Counted from the first letter of the stretch, positions 38,676 to 47,770 are shown. The stretch is 64,000 bases of DNA from an uncultured Xylophilus sp. (GCA_913776965.1 CAJYQL010000123.1:39504-103503), one strand, 5' to 3'. Numbers and translations: made by a program. Notes: generated from the sequence alone by a model not told the origin.

Positions 38676-40226
38676 TTATTGCCTTTCTTTTGACTTCATA
38701 ACATCGAACACCTGCTTCACGAGGAGGGCAATTCCGGCGCCACGCTTGGATTCTTCTGGATTGTTACGGTACTTTTTAAAATATTGATCCGCTTCTGAAA
38801 CTATATTGACCATACATTTCAACTTTTCGGGAAATCTGGAATAATCATTCCAAGCGATGCCGTGATATCGTGCCAACTGTGTATCGATTGATGCCACAGC
38901 ACCATGACGGATGTTGATTTTGGAAAAAGACGATTTTAATTTTGTTCCCGCCTTAAAATCCTCCAAACTCCAGAGTTCAGAAAAGATTTCAGAAAAGCTT
39001 TGTTTAGTAATCGACTCTATCGGGCGCGAACCATTGAAATGAGGCACCTTAACTTTGTAAGAATCGATAATTCTGAGCAGATCCTGCGTCATCCCGTTTA
39101 ATTGCGCAAGCTTTATCTCCAGCTTGCTGACCCAACGATCGATGTCGTTTGGCGTAGTAGCAATCAAATAGGTCGAACCAGTAAATGGAACGAACGCTTC
39201 GGCACCGCCTGCCCGCAACGCCCCTGCGCAAGCACCGGCACAATTGTGAGTTTTACTTTTAAGTTTATATGCCGAATAAGTTTCGTATTGATCCGTATCC
39301 CTGTTGAACGTGGTTGTAAGGTTTTCTTCCAAGAATTCATTCCACCACTTGGCCATGCGGATTAACGACAAGCCCCATACCGGCGTTTTGGGGTTGTCGG
39401 GCAAACCGGTAGTCATACAGGGGAGCGTGCGGAAGATTTCGGCCTGCGTTCCAAAATTCTTGTCGATGAAGTAGCTCGTATGGTATGTATCGGCATCTTG
39501 GTCAGGCAGATAATCCGTCTCCCACACTTGGTTGCCACGAGAATCGAAAACACCTTCTACTTTGCGATGCTGTAGATGAAGTCTGTCTGCGATTACTTGC
39601 CGACTGTGGGGAACATACACCTTATGCTCCACTTTTCTCCTGTCTACATAATTTCGCGTTTGATGAATCCATCGGCTCTCTCCGTTGACTCCCTGTTCCT
39701 CCTTGAGAAAAACCGAATGCAGCTCTTCTAATTCCGTCTCGGCCTTTTTGACGGCCCTAAGCAAAGCTTTTCTTTCTTGTGGCTCCAACGTGCCTCGAAG
39801 TTTGGTGTAGAGATTTTCAATGTACTCTTTATTGTATTCAATGTCCTCTTTCAGTTCGCGCCCTTTTCCCAGACCCTTTTGCGCCCTTTCACCTGTTTCC
39901 CTGATGGTATCCTCAATATACGTCTGCGGCATTGTGCCGCCAGGCCAAAAGCTCAAATAGAGCTGGTGCTGTGCAGCCATCACACCTTCATAAGCACCCA
40001 CGTCTCTGGATCCCAGATCAGGAAATTCGGTGTTATTCAAACGCGCAGAGCGCATGCCATCAGCTACCAGCTTTCCGGCCTCCATCAATCCTCGCATAGG
40101 TAATTCGCTTATTAAATTTGGGCGATGCATGCGCATCGCTACGTGACCGGGCACTGTGCCCCCAAACCCACGTGTCGGCCAGATGAAAAAAGTAGCGCTC
40201 GACTCGAATAATTTTTCTTGAATCAT
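38676..40226 (-). CDS. Predicted permuted papain-like (NlpC/P60-type) cysteine peptidase, effector-like
   Basis: 516 residues in DNA visibly richer in A and T than either flank. Near the N-terminus FGGTVPGHVAMRMHRP places a His at 28, followed by LYLSFWPGG at 90-97. The second catalytic candidate is far downstream: KTHNCAGACAGALRAGGAEAF with Cys329 (or Cys333). His first, Cys second, is the order of permuted papain-fold (LRAT/YaeF-like) enzymes. Residues about 105-180 are a charged coiled coil, and the C-terminal 150 residues are helical. There is no signal peptide. Proteins with the HVAM...SFWP...NC pattern occur as secreted or injected effectors, but this is recalled, not tested. No immunity gene is evident. 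Confidence 0.55.
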   Translation of the reverse strand: MIQEKLFESSATFFIWPTRGFGGTVPGHVAMRMHRPNLISELPMRGLMEAGKLVADGMRSARLNNTEFPDLGSRDVGAYEGVMAAQHQLYLSFWPGGTMPQTYIEDTIRETGERAQKGLGKGRELKEDIEYNKEYIENLYTKLRGTLEPQERKALLRAVKKAETELEELHSVFLKEEQGVNGESRWIHQTRNYVDRRKVEHKVYVPHSRQVIADRLHLQHRKVEGVFDSRGNQVWETDYLPDQDADTYHTSYFIDKNFGTQAEIFRTLPCMTTGLPDNPKTPVWGLSLIRMAKWWNEFLEENLTTTFNRDTDQYETYSAYKLKSKTHNCAGACAGALRAGGAEAFVPFTGSTYLIATTPNDIDRWVSKLEIKLAQLNGMTQDLLRIIDSYKVKVPHFNGSRPIESITKQSFSEIFSELWSLEDFKAGTKLKSSFSKINIRHGAVASIDTQLARYHGIAWNDYSRFPEKLKCMVNIVSEADQYFKKYRNNPEESKRGAGIALLVKQVFDVMKSKERQ

Positions 40227-40439
40227 TATTTATTGCCGATCTATTCAATAAAATGCAAACAGAATGATTGGAGCAATGGTAGTTGGCGTTGACCAGTCGT
40301 CAAGTGCAAAACGTCCCAGATTGACAATGAATATGCTGAAACGTCACTTTTCCACCTTTGAGCGCATCGCACCTGCGTTAATCAGTGCGTGCTCTCGCGA
40401 CATCGAGAATCTGAAAACAGGGCTTTGAACTCCTGCGCC
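40227..40439. other. Right junction of the AT-richer insert
   Basis: No gene. AT-rich to about 40,420, then back to GC-rich. It must hold the promoter of the minus-strand peptidase gene and, originally, that of the LysR gene. No terminal inverted repeat or target duplication matching the left junction could be found by eye. Confidence 0.35.
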
Positions 40440-41332
40440 ATGCGTTTCGACCTGACCGACCTGCAGTTGTTCATTCATGTGGCCGAGGCTGGCAGCCTGA
40501 CCGCGGGCGCGGCGCGCAGCCACCTCACGCTCGCCAGCGCCAGCCAGCGGGTGCGCGGCATGGAGGACGTGCTGGGCGTGCCGCTGCTGGTGCGTGGCGC
40601 TCGCGGCGTACAGCCGACCGAGGCGGGCCGCACGCTGCTGCGGCAGGCGCACCGGGTGCTGCAGCAGATGGAGCAGCTGCGCGGCGAGCTGGCCGCCTAC
40701 GGCTGCGGGCTGCAGGGCCAGGTCCGGCTGCTGTGCAACACCTCGGCGCGCTGGCCGAGCACCTGCCGCGGCCGCTGGCGCGGTTCCTGGCCGACCATCC
40801 GCGGCTTTCGGTCGACCTGAAGGAGCGGCCGAGCGACGAGATCGCCGATGCGCTGCGCGCCGGCTGGGCCGACGTCGGCATCGTCAGCGACGCCGCCGAC
40901 ACCGACGGCCTGCACTGCCGGCCGTTCCGGCCCGACCCGCTGGTGCTGGCGGTGCCGCGCGGCCATGCGCTGGCTGGCCGGCGCAGCGCCACGCTGGCGG
41001 ATGCGGCCGCGTTCGACCTCGTCGGCCTCGCGGCCGGCAGCCCGCTGCAGGCGCTGGTGGCGCGGCAGGCCCGCCGCCTCGGCTGGCCGCTGCGCTGGCG
41101 GGTCCGGGTGGCCAGTGCGGAAGCGGTCTGCCGCATGGTCGCCGAAGGCATCGGCGTGGGCATCGTGCCCGCCGCGACCGCACGCCGGCTCGGCCGCTCG
41201 GTGGCGATCGCGCGGGTGCCGCTGACCGAGCCGTGGGCCCGCCGCCACCTGCTGCTGTGCACCGGCCCCGACCCGGCGGCGCTGACGCCGCATGCGGTGT
41301 GGCTGGTCGAAGCGCTGCAAGCGTCCGGCTGA
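40440..41332 (+). pseudogene. LysR-family regulator gene, frameshifted
   Basis: The first part (MRFDLTDLQLFIHVAEAGSLTAGAARSHLTLASASQRVRGMEDVLG...) is a normal LysR winged helix. After LLCNTSA the family sequence continues one frame away (LAEHLPRPLARFLADHPRLSVDLKERPSDEIADALRAGWADVGIV...) to the stop at 41330-41332. The switch point is at about 40755-40762, where GCGCGC looks like a two-base expansion. If translated as is, the protein would be a 127-residue DNA-binding fragment. It once probably faced the TSUP permease gene; both are now broken and an insert lies between them. Confidence 0.82.
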
Positions 41333-41355
41333 CGCCGCGTGGTGGTCGCCGGCCC

Positions 41356-43926
41356 TCAGGCGCGGGCCAGGAGAAAGGCTTCCAGGTCGTCCGGCGCCAG
41401 CGGGCGGCTGAACAGGAAGCCCTGCAGCTCGTGCACGCCGAGCGCGGTGAGCCGCGCGGCCTGGTCCTCGGTCTCGACGCCCTCGGCCACCACCTCCTTC
41501 TGCAGCGCGGTGCCGAGCGCCACGATGGCCGCGGCGATGGCGGACGCCGAGGCGTGGACGCCCACGTCGTTGACGAAGCTCTTGTCGATCTTCAGCGTGT
41601 CGAACGGCAGCAGGCTCAGGTAGCTCATCGCCGAATAGCCGACGCCGAAGTCGTCGAGCGCGATCGAGAAGCCGAACGCCCGCAGCCGCTCCAGGCGCCG
41701 CACCGCCTCGTCGATGTCCTTGATCAGCGCGCCTTCGGTGACCTCCAGCTCGATCGTGCCGGGCAGGATGCAGTGCGCGGTGACGATCTGCTCGATCCGG
41801 TCGAGGAACTGGTCGTGCATCAGCTGCACCGGCGACAGGTTGACCGACACCTGCGCCACCCCAAGGCCGCCGCCGGCGGCCCAGGCCTGCTGCTGGACGA
41901 TCGCGGTCTCCAGCACCCAGTAGCCGATCTCGACGATCAGCCCGGACTCCTCGGCGAGCGGGATGAAGCGGGCCGGCGACACCGGGCCGCGCACCGGATG
42001 GTTCCAGCGCAGCAGCGCCTCGGCCGAGCGCGTGCGCCGGTCGGCGCAGGACACCCGCGGCTGGTAGACCAGGTGCAGCTGGCCCCCGGACAGCGCGTCG
42101 GCCAGCTCGCGCCGCAGCTCGATCCGCTCGGCCGAGGCGCTGTCGAGCGTGGCGTCGTAGTACACGGCCTGGTTGCGCCCGCGTGCCTTGGCGGCGTACA
42201 TCGCGAGGTCGGCGCTTCGGAGCAGTTCCGAATGGTCGGCACCGTCCTGCGGGAACACCGCCACGCCCAGGCTCGCACCGACCTGGATGCGCAGCTCGTC
42301 CAGCGCGAACACCGTCTGCAGGTCGTGGAGCACCGCCAGGATCGTCTTGCGGTAGTCGCCGTCGGCATCGGCGGCCAGGGCGAACACGAATTCGTCGCCG
42401 CCGAGCCGCGCCAGGGCCGGCGGCAGGCCGCCGAGCGAGGCGGCGATCCGGCGCGCCACCAGCACCAGCAGCCGGTCGCCGGTGTCGTGGCCGTAGGCGT
42501 CGTTGACTTCCTTGAAGCCGTCGAGGTCGAGGTACACGACTGCGAAGGCGCTGCCCTCTTCCGCATGGCGCTGCGCCAGCCGGTCCAGCCGCTCGACCAG
42601 GCCCAGCCGGTTGAGCAGGCCGGTGAGGCTGTCGCGCGCCGCGCGCGCCACCAGGGTGCGTTCGTGCTCCTCGGCATTCAGCGCGACGGCGACGCGGGAT
42701 TTCAGCGCCTGGAACTCGGCGGCCACCACGCCGGCGGCGGCCGGCAGGAAGGCGTAGGCCGACTGCGACGCGGTGCGGGCGATGCGTTCGCTGCCGTCGC
42801 CGGACAGCGGCACCGCCGCCTGCGGATGGACGACCGTCTCGACTGCACCCTGGGCGATGCGCAGGACGGTCGTCTCGCCGGCATGCTGGTCCACCACCGT
42901 CAGCCGCACCCCCTCGGCCGCCGGAAACTGCGCCATATGCGCGAGGCCGGGGCGGATCAGGTCGGGGATCGGGCGGCGCGCGACGATCGCCTCGTCGATC
43001 GCCGAGAGGATCTCCATGTAGGCGACGTCCTCGCCGATGGTGGCCGCCATCTGGTTGAAGGACACGGCCAGGTCGCGGAACTCGTCGTGCATGCCGGACA
43101 GCGGGATCACGTGGCCGTAGTCGCCGGCCCGCAGCGCGCGGGTGGCGCCGATCAGGGTGTCGAGCGGCGTGGTGGCGCGCCGGATGAAGAAGGCGCTGAT
43201 GGTCAGGGCCGCCAGCAGCGCGGCGGCGGCCACGTAGCCGAACAGCTCGCCCATCGCGATCGGCAGATAGTCGGCGAGGTCGGGCGCCGCGACGGCCTGC
43301 AGCGTCCAGGCTTCGCCGTTCAGGTAGGGCCGCATATGGAACGGCCGTTCGATCTCGACGGTGGCGGCGGTCGGCGGGTCCGATCCGATGCACAGCGGCC
43401 GCGCGAAACCCGGTCCCCGCAAGCACAGGGTGTACAGCGGGCCGTCGAGGTTTTCCCAGAGATAGCTGTCCGACAGCACCCCCCGCGCCACGATGCGGCG
43501 CGGCCCGTCCTGGAAGGTGATCCGCACCCGCGGCTGGCCGTCGGCGCCGGTGTCGACCTGCACCCGCGCGGGCTCGTCGACCGCGGGTTCGGCAGCGGCC
43601 GGCGGCAGGCGTTCCACCATCACCTCCGCGAACACCGCCGCGCTGCGGGCCCGCGCCTCCTCGGCCGCGGCACCGGCGCCTGTGGCCTCCGCAGACCGGA
43701 TGCGCAGCAGCGCCTCGGCGTGGCGCAGCCGGTCCATCAGGTTCAGGCCGGCACTCTTCGAGGCATCGCGCAGCAGCTGCTCGGTGGAGCGCTTCAGCAC
43801 GTATTCGCTGAGTTCCCGCGACAGCAGCGAGGTGCAGACCAGCGGCACGGCGACGATCGCCAGGAATATCAGGAAGATCTTCTTGCCCAGGCGGCTCCGC
43901 ACGAAGGCCCGCGTACTGCCTTGCAT
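41356..43926 (-). CDS. Membrane GGDEF-EAL bifunctional cyclic-di-GMP enzyme
   Basis: 856 residues from the ATG at 43926. A membrane segment lies at 15-35, a periplasmic sensor of about 230 residues follows, a second membrane segment lies near 245-275, then a HAMP-like stretch and a GAF-like region. The GGDEF domain has the intact motif RLGGDEFVFAL. The EAL domain has EALLRWNHP, EVTEGALI, LDDFGVGYS, KIDKSFV and VAEGVET, so it should be active too. It could make or degrade cyclic di-GMP in response to a periplasmic signal. It begins 10 bp after a pseudopilin gene and is clearly in the same operon. Confidence 0.92.
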   Translation of the reverse strand: MQGSTRAFVRSRLGKKIFLIFLAIVAVPLVCTSLLSRELSEYVLKRSTEQLLRDASKSAGLNLMDRLRHAEALLRIRSAEATGAGAAAEEARARSAAVFAEVMVERLPPAAAEPAVDEPARVQVDTGADGQPRVRITFQDGPRRIVARGVLSDSYLWENLDGPLYTLCLRGPGFARPLCIGSDPPTAATVEIERPFHMRPYLNGEAWTLQAVAAPDLADYLPIAMGELFGYVAAAALLAALTISAFFIRRATTPLDTLIGATRALRAGDYGHVIPLSGMHDEFRDLAVSFNQMAATIGEDVAYMEILSAIDEAIVARRPIPDLIRPGLAHMAQFPAAEGVRLTVVDQHAGETTVLRIAQGAVETVVHPQAAVPLSGDGSERIARTASQSAYAFLPAAAGVVAAEFQALKSRVAVALNAEEHERTLVARAARDSLTGLLNRLGLVERLDRLAQRHAEEGSAFAVVYLDLDGFKEVNDAYGHDTGDRLLVLVARRIAASLGGLPPALARLGGDEFVFALAADADGDYRKTILAVLHDLQTVFALDELRIQVGASLGVAVFPQDGADHSELLRSADLAMYAAKARGRNQAVYYDATLDSASAERIELRRELADALSGGQLHLVYQPRVSCADRRTRSAEALLRWNHPVRGPVSPARFIPLAEESGLIVEIGYWVLETAIVQQQAWAAGGGLGVAQVSVNLSPVQLMHDQFLDRIEQIVTAHCILPGTIELEVTEGALIKDIDEAVRRLERLRAFGFSIALDDFGVGYSAMSYLSLLPFDTLKIDKSFVNDVGVHASASAIAAAIVALGTALQKEVVAEGVETEDQAARLTALGVHELQGFLFSRPLAPDDLEAFLLARA

Positions 43927-43936
43927 GGCCACCGGA

Positions 43937-44428
43937 TCAGTAGTCTTCGGCCACGCCGATGAAGGCGCCGTCGTTCGCCCGGATGATGTCGTCCTGGCTG
44001 ATCTTGGCGGTGAGCGGCGTGGTGGTCTTGCCGTCGGGGCCCGCGCTGTAGAGGTCGTAGTCGCTGTTGAGCGGATGGAGCGACCGGTCCTTGCGCTTCT
44101 GCCCGACCGAGGCACCTTCCATCTTCAGGTAGTAGTAGGGGTTGCCCCATTTGTCGGGCTTGGTCCAGCCGATGTCGGCCAGGCTGTCGGGCAGGGTGCC
44201 GTTGTCCTGTTCGTAGGCCTTGACCATGCTGCTGATCAGGGTCATGTCGACGATGGTCTGGTAGCGCTCGGCTTTCAGCACATAGGCCCGGTAGCTCGGC
44301 AGGGCGATCGACAGCAGCACGCCGAGCGCGGCCAGCGCCAGCATGATCTCGAGCAGCGTGAAGCCCCAGAGCGCACGCCGCGGTGCGAGCAGTTGATGCC
44401 GGGCCGCCGCCCAGCGCGGCCTGCTCAT
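43937..44428 (-). CDS. GspG-like type II pseudopilin, orphan
   Basis: 163 residues. The prepilin cleavage site is WG-FTLLEIMLALAALGVLLSIALPSY: a 22-residue basic leader, Gly before Phe, Glu at +5 and a long hydrophobic helix. The C-terminal part has KPDKWGNPYYYLK and YDLYSAGPDGK, which are GspG features (the latter near the calcium-binding loop). It would be processed by prepilin peptidase and join a pseudopilus. No gsp operon surrounds it; GspA and GspB are encoded 11 kb away. The GGDEF-EAL gene follows 10 bp downstream. Confidence 0.85.
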   Translation of the reverse strand: MSRPRWAAARHQLLAPRRALWGFTLLEIMLALAALGVLLSIALPSYRAYVLKAERYQTIVDMTLISSMVKAYEQDNGTLPDSLADIGWTKPDKWGNPYYYLKMEGASVGQKRKDRSLHPLNSDYDLYSAGPDGKTTTPLTAKISQDDIIRANDGAFIGVAEDY

Positions 44429-44664
44429 CGCAGGCCGGACAGCGGTCCGAACCGACGGCACACCACGACGCCCGCACCCGCCGGAAGACCGGCGTGGCGC
44501 GGCACGCAGAGCAGGACACGGCAGGGGGAGGCGCACATGCGGCGGGAGCATAGCCCTGTTGCACACGGATACGGGTCGGCTGCGGTGCAGTCGCGCCTTC
44601 GGCCTACAGGTCCGCCCATGCCGCCTCGGTAGCGTGCAGTGTTTACCCCGACCAGGAGACAGCC

Positions 44665-44880
44665 ATGACCGACACCCCCGGCATCCAGCCCGACCGCATC
44701 GACATCCGCGACAGCGCCGCATTGGCCGAATGGGCGAAGAAGCTCAACGTCAGCGAACAGCAGCTCCAGGACGCGGTCGCCGCGGTCGGCGAGAAGGCCG
44801 CCGACGTGGAGATGCACCTGAAGGGCACCCGCAGCACCACCAATGCGGAACGGGTCGACGAACTCGGCGCCGCCGGCTGA
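44665..44880 (+). CDS. DUF3606 family small protein
   Basis: 71 residues, MTDTPGIQPDRIDIRDSAALAEWAKKLNVSEQQLQDAVAAVGEKAADVEMHLKG: the RIDI..., W.KKLNVSE and HL blocks are those of DUF3606. A ribosome site AGGAGAC lies 6 bp before the ATG. Function is unknown, but relatives are stress-associated. The next gene, a pyridoxamine-oxidase-fold stress protein, starts 20 bp after its stop and is co-transcribed. Confidence 0.82.
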   Translation: MTDTPGIQPDRIDIRDSAALAEWAKKLNVSEQQLQDAVAAVGEKAADVEMHLKGTRSTTNAERVDELGAAG

Positions 44881-44900
44881 CCGGTCGGAAAGGCAGCACC

Positions 44901-45326
44901 ATGGCACACGACGACACCCGGACACTGGCGGACATCGCCGCCCGCATGCGCGACATCGACATCTGCATGCTCTCGACCCACACCGACGGCGGCGCGATCG
45001 CCGGCCGGCCGATGAGCAACAACCGACAGGTGGACTACGACGGCGATTCCTACTACTTCACCTGGGCCGATTCGCGCACCGTGGCGGACATTGGGCGCGA
45101 TCCGCAGGTGGCGCTCGCCTTCCAGGGCGACAAGCACTTCCAGGTCGCGGTGGAAGGCCGCGCCGAGGTGATCCGGGACAAGGCCGCCTTCGCCGAGCAC
45201 TGGACGCCGGACCTCGATTACTGGTTCAAGGACGGCATCGACACCCCCAATCTCGCGATGCTGCGGGTCCGCGCGGTGCGGGTGCACTACTGGGACGGCG
45301 AAGACGAAGGCGAAGTGAAGCTCTGA
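44901..45326 (+). CDS. Pyridoxamine 5'-phosphate oxidase-fold general stress protein
   Basis: 141 residues of the split-barrel flavin-binding type (general stress protein 26-like): ICMLSTHTDGGAIAGRPMSNNRQVDYDGDSYYFTWADSRTVADI and VALAFQGDKHFQVAVEGRAEV. It probably binds FMN or F420-like flavin; the enzymatic role is unknown. It follows the DUF3606 gene by 20 bp and converges on the FtsH-type gene. Confidence 0.85.
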   Translation: MAHDDTRTLADIAARMRDIDICMLSTHTDGGAIAGRPMSNNRQVDYDGDSYYFTWADSRTVADIGRDPQVALAFQGDKHFQVAVEGRAEVIRDKAAFAEHWTPDLDYWFKDGIDTPNLAMLRVRAVRVHYWDGEDEGEVKL

Positions 45327-45357
45327 GGCCGCAGGCCGGCCGCGCCGCGGCGGCCGA

Positions 45358-47223
45358 TCAGGCGGCGCGGCGCAGGGCCGGGAACACCAGTTCCTCGACC
45401 CGCGAACCGTCCACCTCTTCCTGCGCCAGCAGTTCGGCCGTCAGCGTCTTCAGCGCGTGCAGGTGCGTCGACAGCACCTGGTCGCAGCGGGCCTGCAGGT
45501 CCACCAGCAGCGCATTGGCCTGCTGCACCGCATCGCCGATCAGCGAACCCGCATGCTGCGCCGGCACCGCGGCCAGGCTGAACAGGCCGCCCTCGGCCGA
45601 CAGGCCGAAGCGGCCCACCATGTCGAGCGCCAGGCGCGAAGCCTCCTGCAGGTCCTGCGCAGCACCGCTGGAGGCCTCGTCGAGCACCAGCAGTTCCGCG
45701 CCACGGCCGGCCAGCAGCATCTGGATGCGCGCCTCGATGAAGCTCTTGGGATAGAGCACCCGGTCCTCTTCCTGCGTGACCAGCGTGACGCCGAGCGCAC
45801 CGCCGCGCGGCAGGATCGTCACCTTCTCGACCTTGCCGGCGTGCAGCGCCGCCGCGACCACCGCATGGCCGGCCTCGTGCACCGCGATGCGGTGCAGCTC
45901 CGCCGGCGCCAGCGCCCGCTGCGCACCGTTCTTCTCGCCGATCCGGTTGGTCTCCACGGCTTCCATCAGGTGCTCCATCGCGACGGTGGAGGCGTCCTTG
46001 CGGGCTGCGACCAGCGCGGCATGGTTGGCGATGTAGGCCAGCGCCGCCGGCGCGAGGCCGGTGGTCATGCGGGCAAGCTGGTCGTAGTCCACGTCCTCGG
46101 CCACCGGCAGTTTCGCGGCGTACAGGCGCAGGATGTCGGCGCGGTCGCGCACGTCGGGCAGCTTGACGTCCACCCGGCGGTCGAACCGGCCCTCGCGCAG
46201 CAGCGCCTCGTCGAGGTTGTCGGCCAGGTTGGTCGCGCCGATGACGATCACGCCTTCGTTGGCGGCGAAGCCGTCCATCTCGACCAGCACCTGGTTGATG
46301 ATGCGGTTGCCTTCGCTCTCGGCCGCGTTGGCACCGGGGCTGCGCTTGGACAGACCGTCGATCTCGTCGATGAACAGGATGCAGGGCGCGTTGCGGCGGG
46401 CGGTGGCGAACAGTTCCTTCACCTTGGCCACGCCCACGCCGTAGAACTTCGAGGTGAACTCGCTGCCGTTGGTGGCGATGAAGTTCACGCCGGCCTCGCC
46501 GGCCAGCGCCTTGGCGAGCAGCGTCTTGCCGACGCCCGGACCGCCCAGCATCAGCACGCCCCGCGGCGCACGGGCGCCGAGCGCGGCGAAACGCGCCGGT
46601 TCGTTCAGGAACTGCACCACGTCGGACAGCGCCGCCTTGGCCTCGCCCGCGCCGATCACCGAGGCGAAGGACACGCCCTGGGGCTTCTCGACCAGCTTGC
46701 CGATCGAGGTGACGTCGCGGCGCATCATCCAGACCACCAGGCCGATCAGCGCGACCGGCAGCGCCACGCCGAACACGGTCCGCAGCACGTCGAGCCAGCG
46801 CGCCAGGTCGCGGTCGGCCGCGCTGTCGAGCGTCACCTGCGGGAGCATCGCCAGTTCGAAGCGGGCGGCCGCCGGGTCCTGGGCCCGCTGCACCACTAGC
46901 TGCGCGAATGCGCCCCGGCTGTCGACCACGAAATACCGGTCGCCCCCGGTGGTGCTCACCATCACCGCGTCGCCGGTGATGCCGGCCGCCGCGACCCGTC
47001 CGGCACGCAGGTCCTCGAGCAGGGCCGAGCCGTCGCGCTGGTGGCGCCCCCATTCTTCGGGCGTGGCGCTCATCGCATGGCCGGCGGCGCTGTCGGGCAG
47101 GCGGCCGCGTGTGCCGTCCTGGCCGGGCCAGAAGGCCACGCCAGCCCCTGCCAGGAGCAGCAGGCCCGCCAGCAGGACCACACCGAGGCGACTTTTCACG
47201 ACACGCAAGACGAACTGCTTCAT
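45358..47223 (-). CDS. FtsH-type AAA+ zinc metalloprotease, accessory paralogue
   Basis: 621 residues: membrane segments at 13-33 and about 147-167, AAA+ domain with Walker A GGPGVGKT, Walker B CILFIDEID and a SRH with GATNLADNLDEALLREGRFDRR, and an M41 peptidase with HEAGH and the third ligand in SSGAAQDL. The pore loop is KFYGVGVAKV, whereas housekeeping FtsH has FVGVGA, so substrate threading may differ. It is a membrane quality-control protease. No rlmE/ftsH housekeeping neighbours are present, which supports an accessory copy. A GTAGG-N6-CCTAC palindrome (47269-47284) lies in its promoter. Confidence 0.88.
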   Translation of the reverse strand: MKQFVLRVVKSRLGVVLLAGLLLLAGAGVAFWPGQDGTRGRLPDSAAGHAMSATPEEWGRHQRDGSALLEDLRAGRVAAAGITGDAVMVSTTGGDRYFVVDSRGAFAQLVVQRAQDPAAARFELAMLPQVTLDSAADRDLARWLDVLRTVFGVALPVALIGLVVWMMRRDVTSIGKLVEKPQGVSFASVIGAGEAKAALSDVVQFLNEPARFAALGARAPRGVLMLGGPGVGKTLLAKALAGEAGVNFIATNGSEFTSKFYGVGVAKVKELFATARRNAPCILFIDEIDGLSKRSPGANAAESEGNRIINQVLVEMDGFAANEGVIVIGATNLADNLDEALLREGRFDRRVDVKLPDVRDRADILRLYAAKLPVAEDVDYDQLARMTTGLAPAALAYIANHAALVAARKDASTVAMEHLMEAVETNRIGEKNGAQRALAPAELHRIAVHEAGHAVVAAALHAGKVEKVTILPRGGALGVTLVTQEEDRVLYPKSFIEARIQMLLAGRGAELLVLDEASSGAAQDLQEASRLALDMVGRFGLSAEGGLFSLAAVPAQHAGSLIGDAVQQANALLVDLQARCDQVLSTHLHALKTLTAELLAQEEVDGSRVEELVFPALRRAA

Positions 47224-47268
47224 GGAGGCGACAACAACCGGAAAGGCCCTGGGGCCGGAGCCGGAATT

Positions 47269-47284
47269 GTAGGAAATCGCCTAC
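47269..47284. promoter_or_regulatory. GTAGG-N6-CCTAC palindrome upstream of FtsH-type gene
   Basis: A perfect 5-bp dyad with a 6-bp spacer, 46 bp upstream of the start codon on the minus strand. The same GTAGG/CCTAC half-sites occur before the catalase gene and near 47873-47949. A regulator is not known. Confidence 0.35.
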
Positions 47285-47416
47285 GTAACTGCCTGTTTTT
47301 TCGGCAATTCCCGACAAGCAGCGTGGTCGTCGCCGAACCCCCGGCACGTCTGCCGGATTTTCGAAGCCCGCAAGGCGGGGGCGGTGCGGGAGGGTAGTGG
47401 CGCCGTTGCGCCCGGA

Positions 47417-47770
47417 TCAGCGGCCGTAGGCCGAGCCGGGCGGCAGCACGGTGCAGCGCACGCCGGCGCGCACCACTTCCAGCGGAATCACCGGATCGCG
47501 CAGTTCGGCGCCCACGCGGGCCAAGTCGAACAGGGTCATGGTGACGCCGTCGTTGCCGATCACGCGGTAGGCGCGTGCCGCCTTGCTGAGGGACTGCAGC
47601 TGCGCGAACGTGAGCCGTTCCGCCAGCGAGTCGCCGACGCAGTCGGCCTTGTCCGGCGGCACGCCGTAGCGCTCCAGTGCACTGGAAATACGCTGCGATG
47701 CACAGCCTGCCGACAGCAACGCTGCCAGGACCAGGCCGGCGCCGATGCCCGCCCTTGCGATACCCGCCAT
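47417..47770 (-). CDS. Small predicted lipoprotein
   Basis: 117 residues. The signal peptide has lipobox LLSAGC, lipidated Cys near residue 23. The mature part (SQRISSALERYGVPPDKADCVGDSLAERLTFAQLQSLSKAARAYRV) has three further Cys overall and no known domain. The ATG at 47770 has ribosome site GGAGGAAAATCC. It diverges from the riboswitch-mntP unit. GTAGGC motifs occur three times (47873, 47920, 47943) in the shared gap. Confidence 0.75.
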   Translation of the reverse strand: MAGIARAGIGAGLVLAALLSAGCASQRISSALERYGVPPDKADCVGDSLAERLTFAQLQSLSKAARAYRVIGNDGVTMTLFDLARVGAELRDPVIPLEVVRAGVRCTVLPPGSAYGR

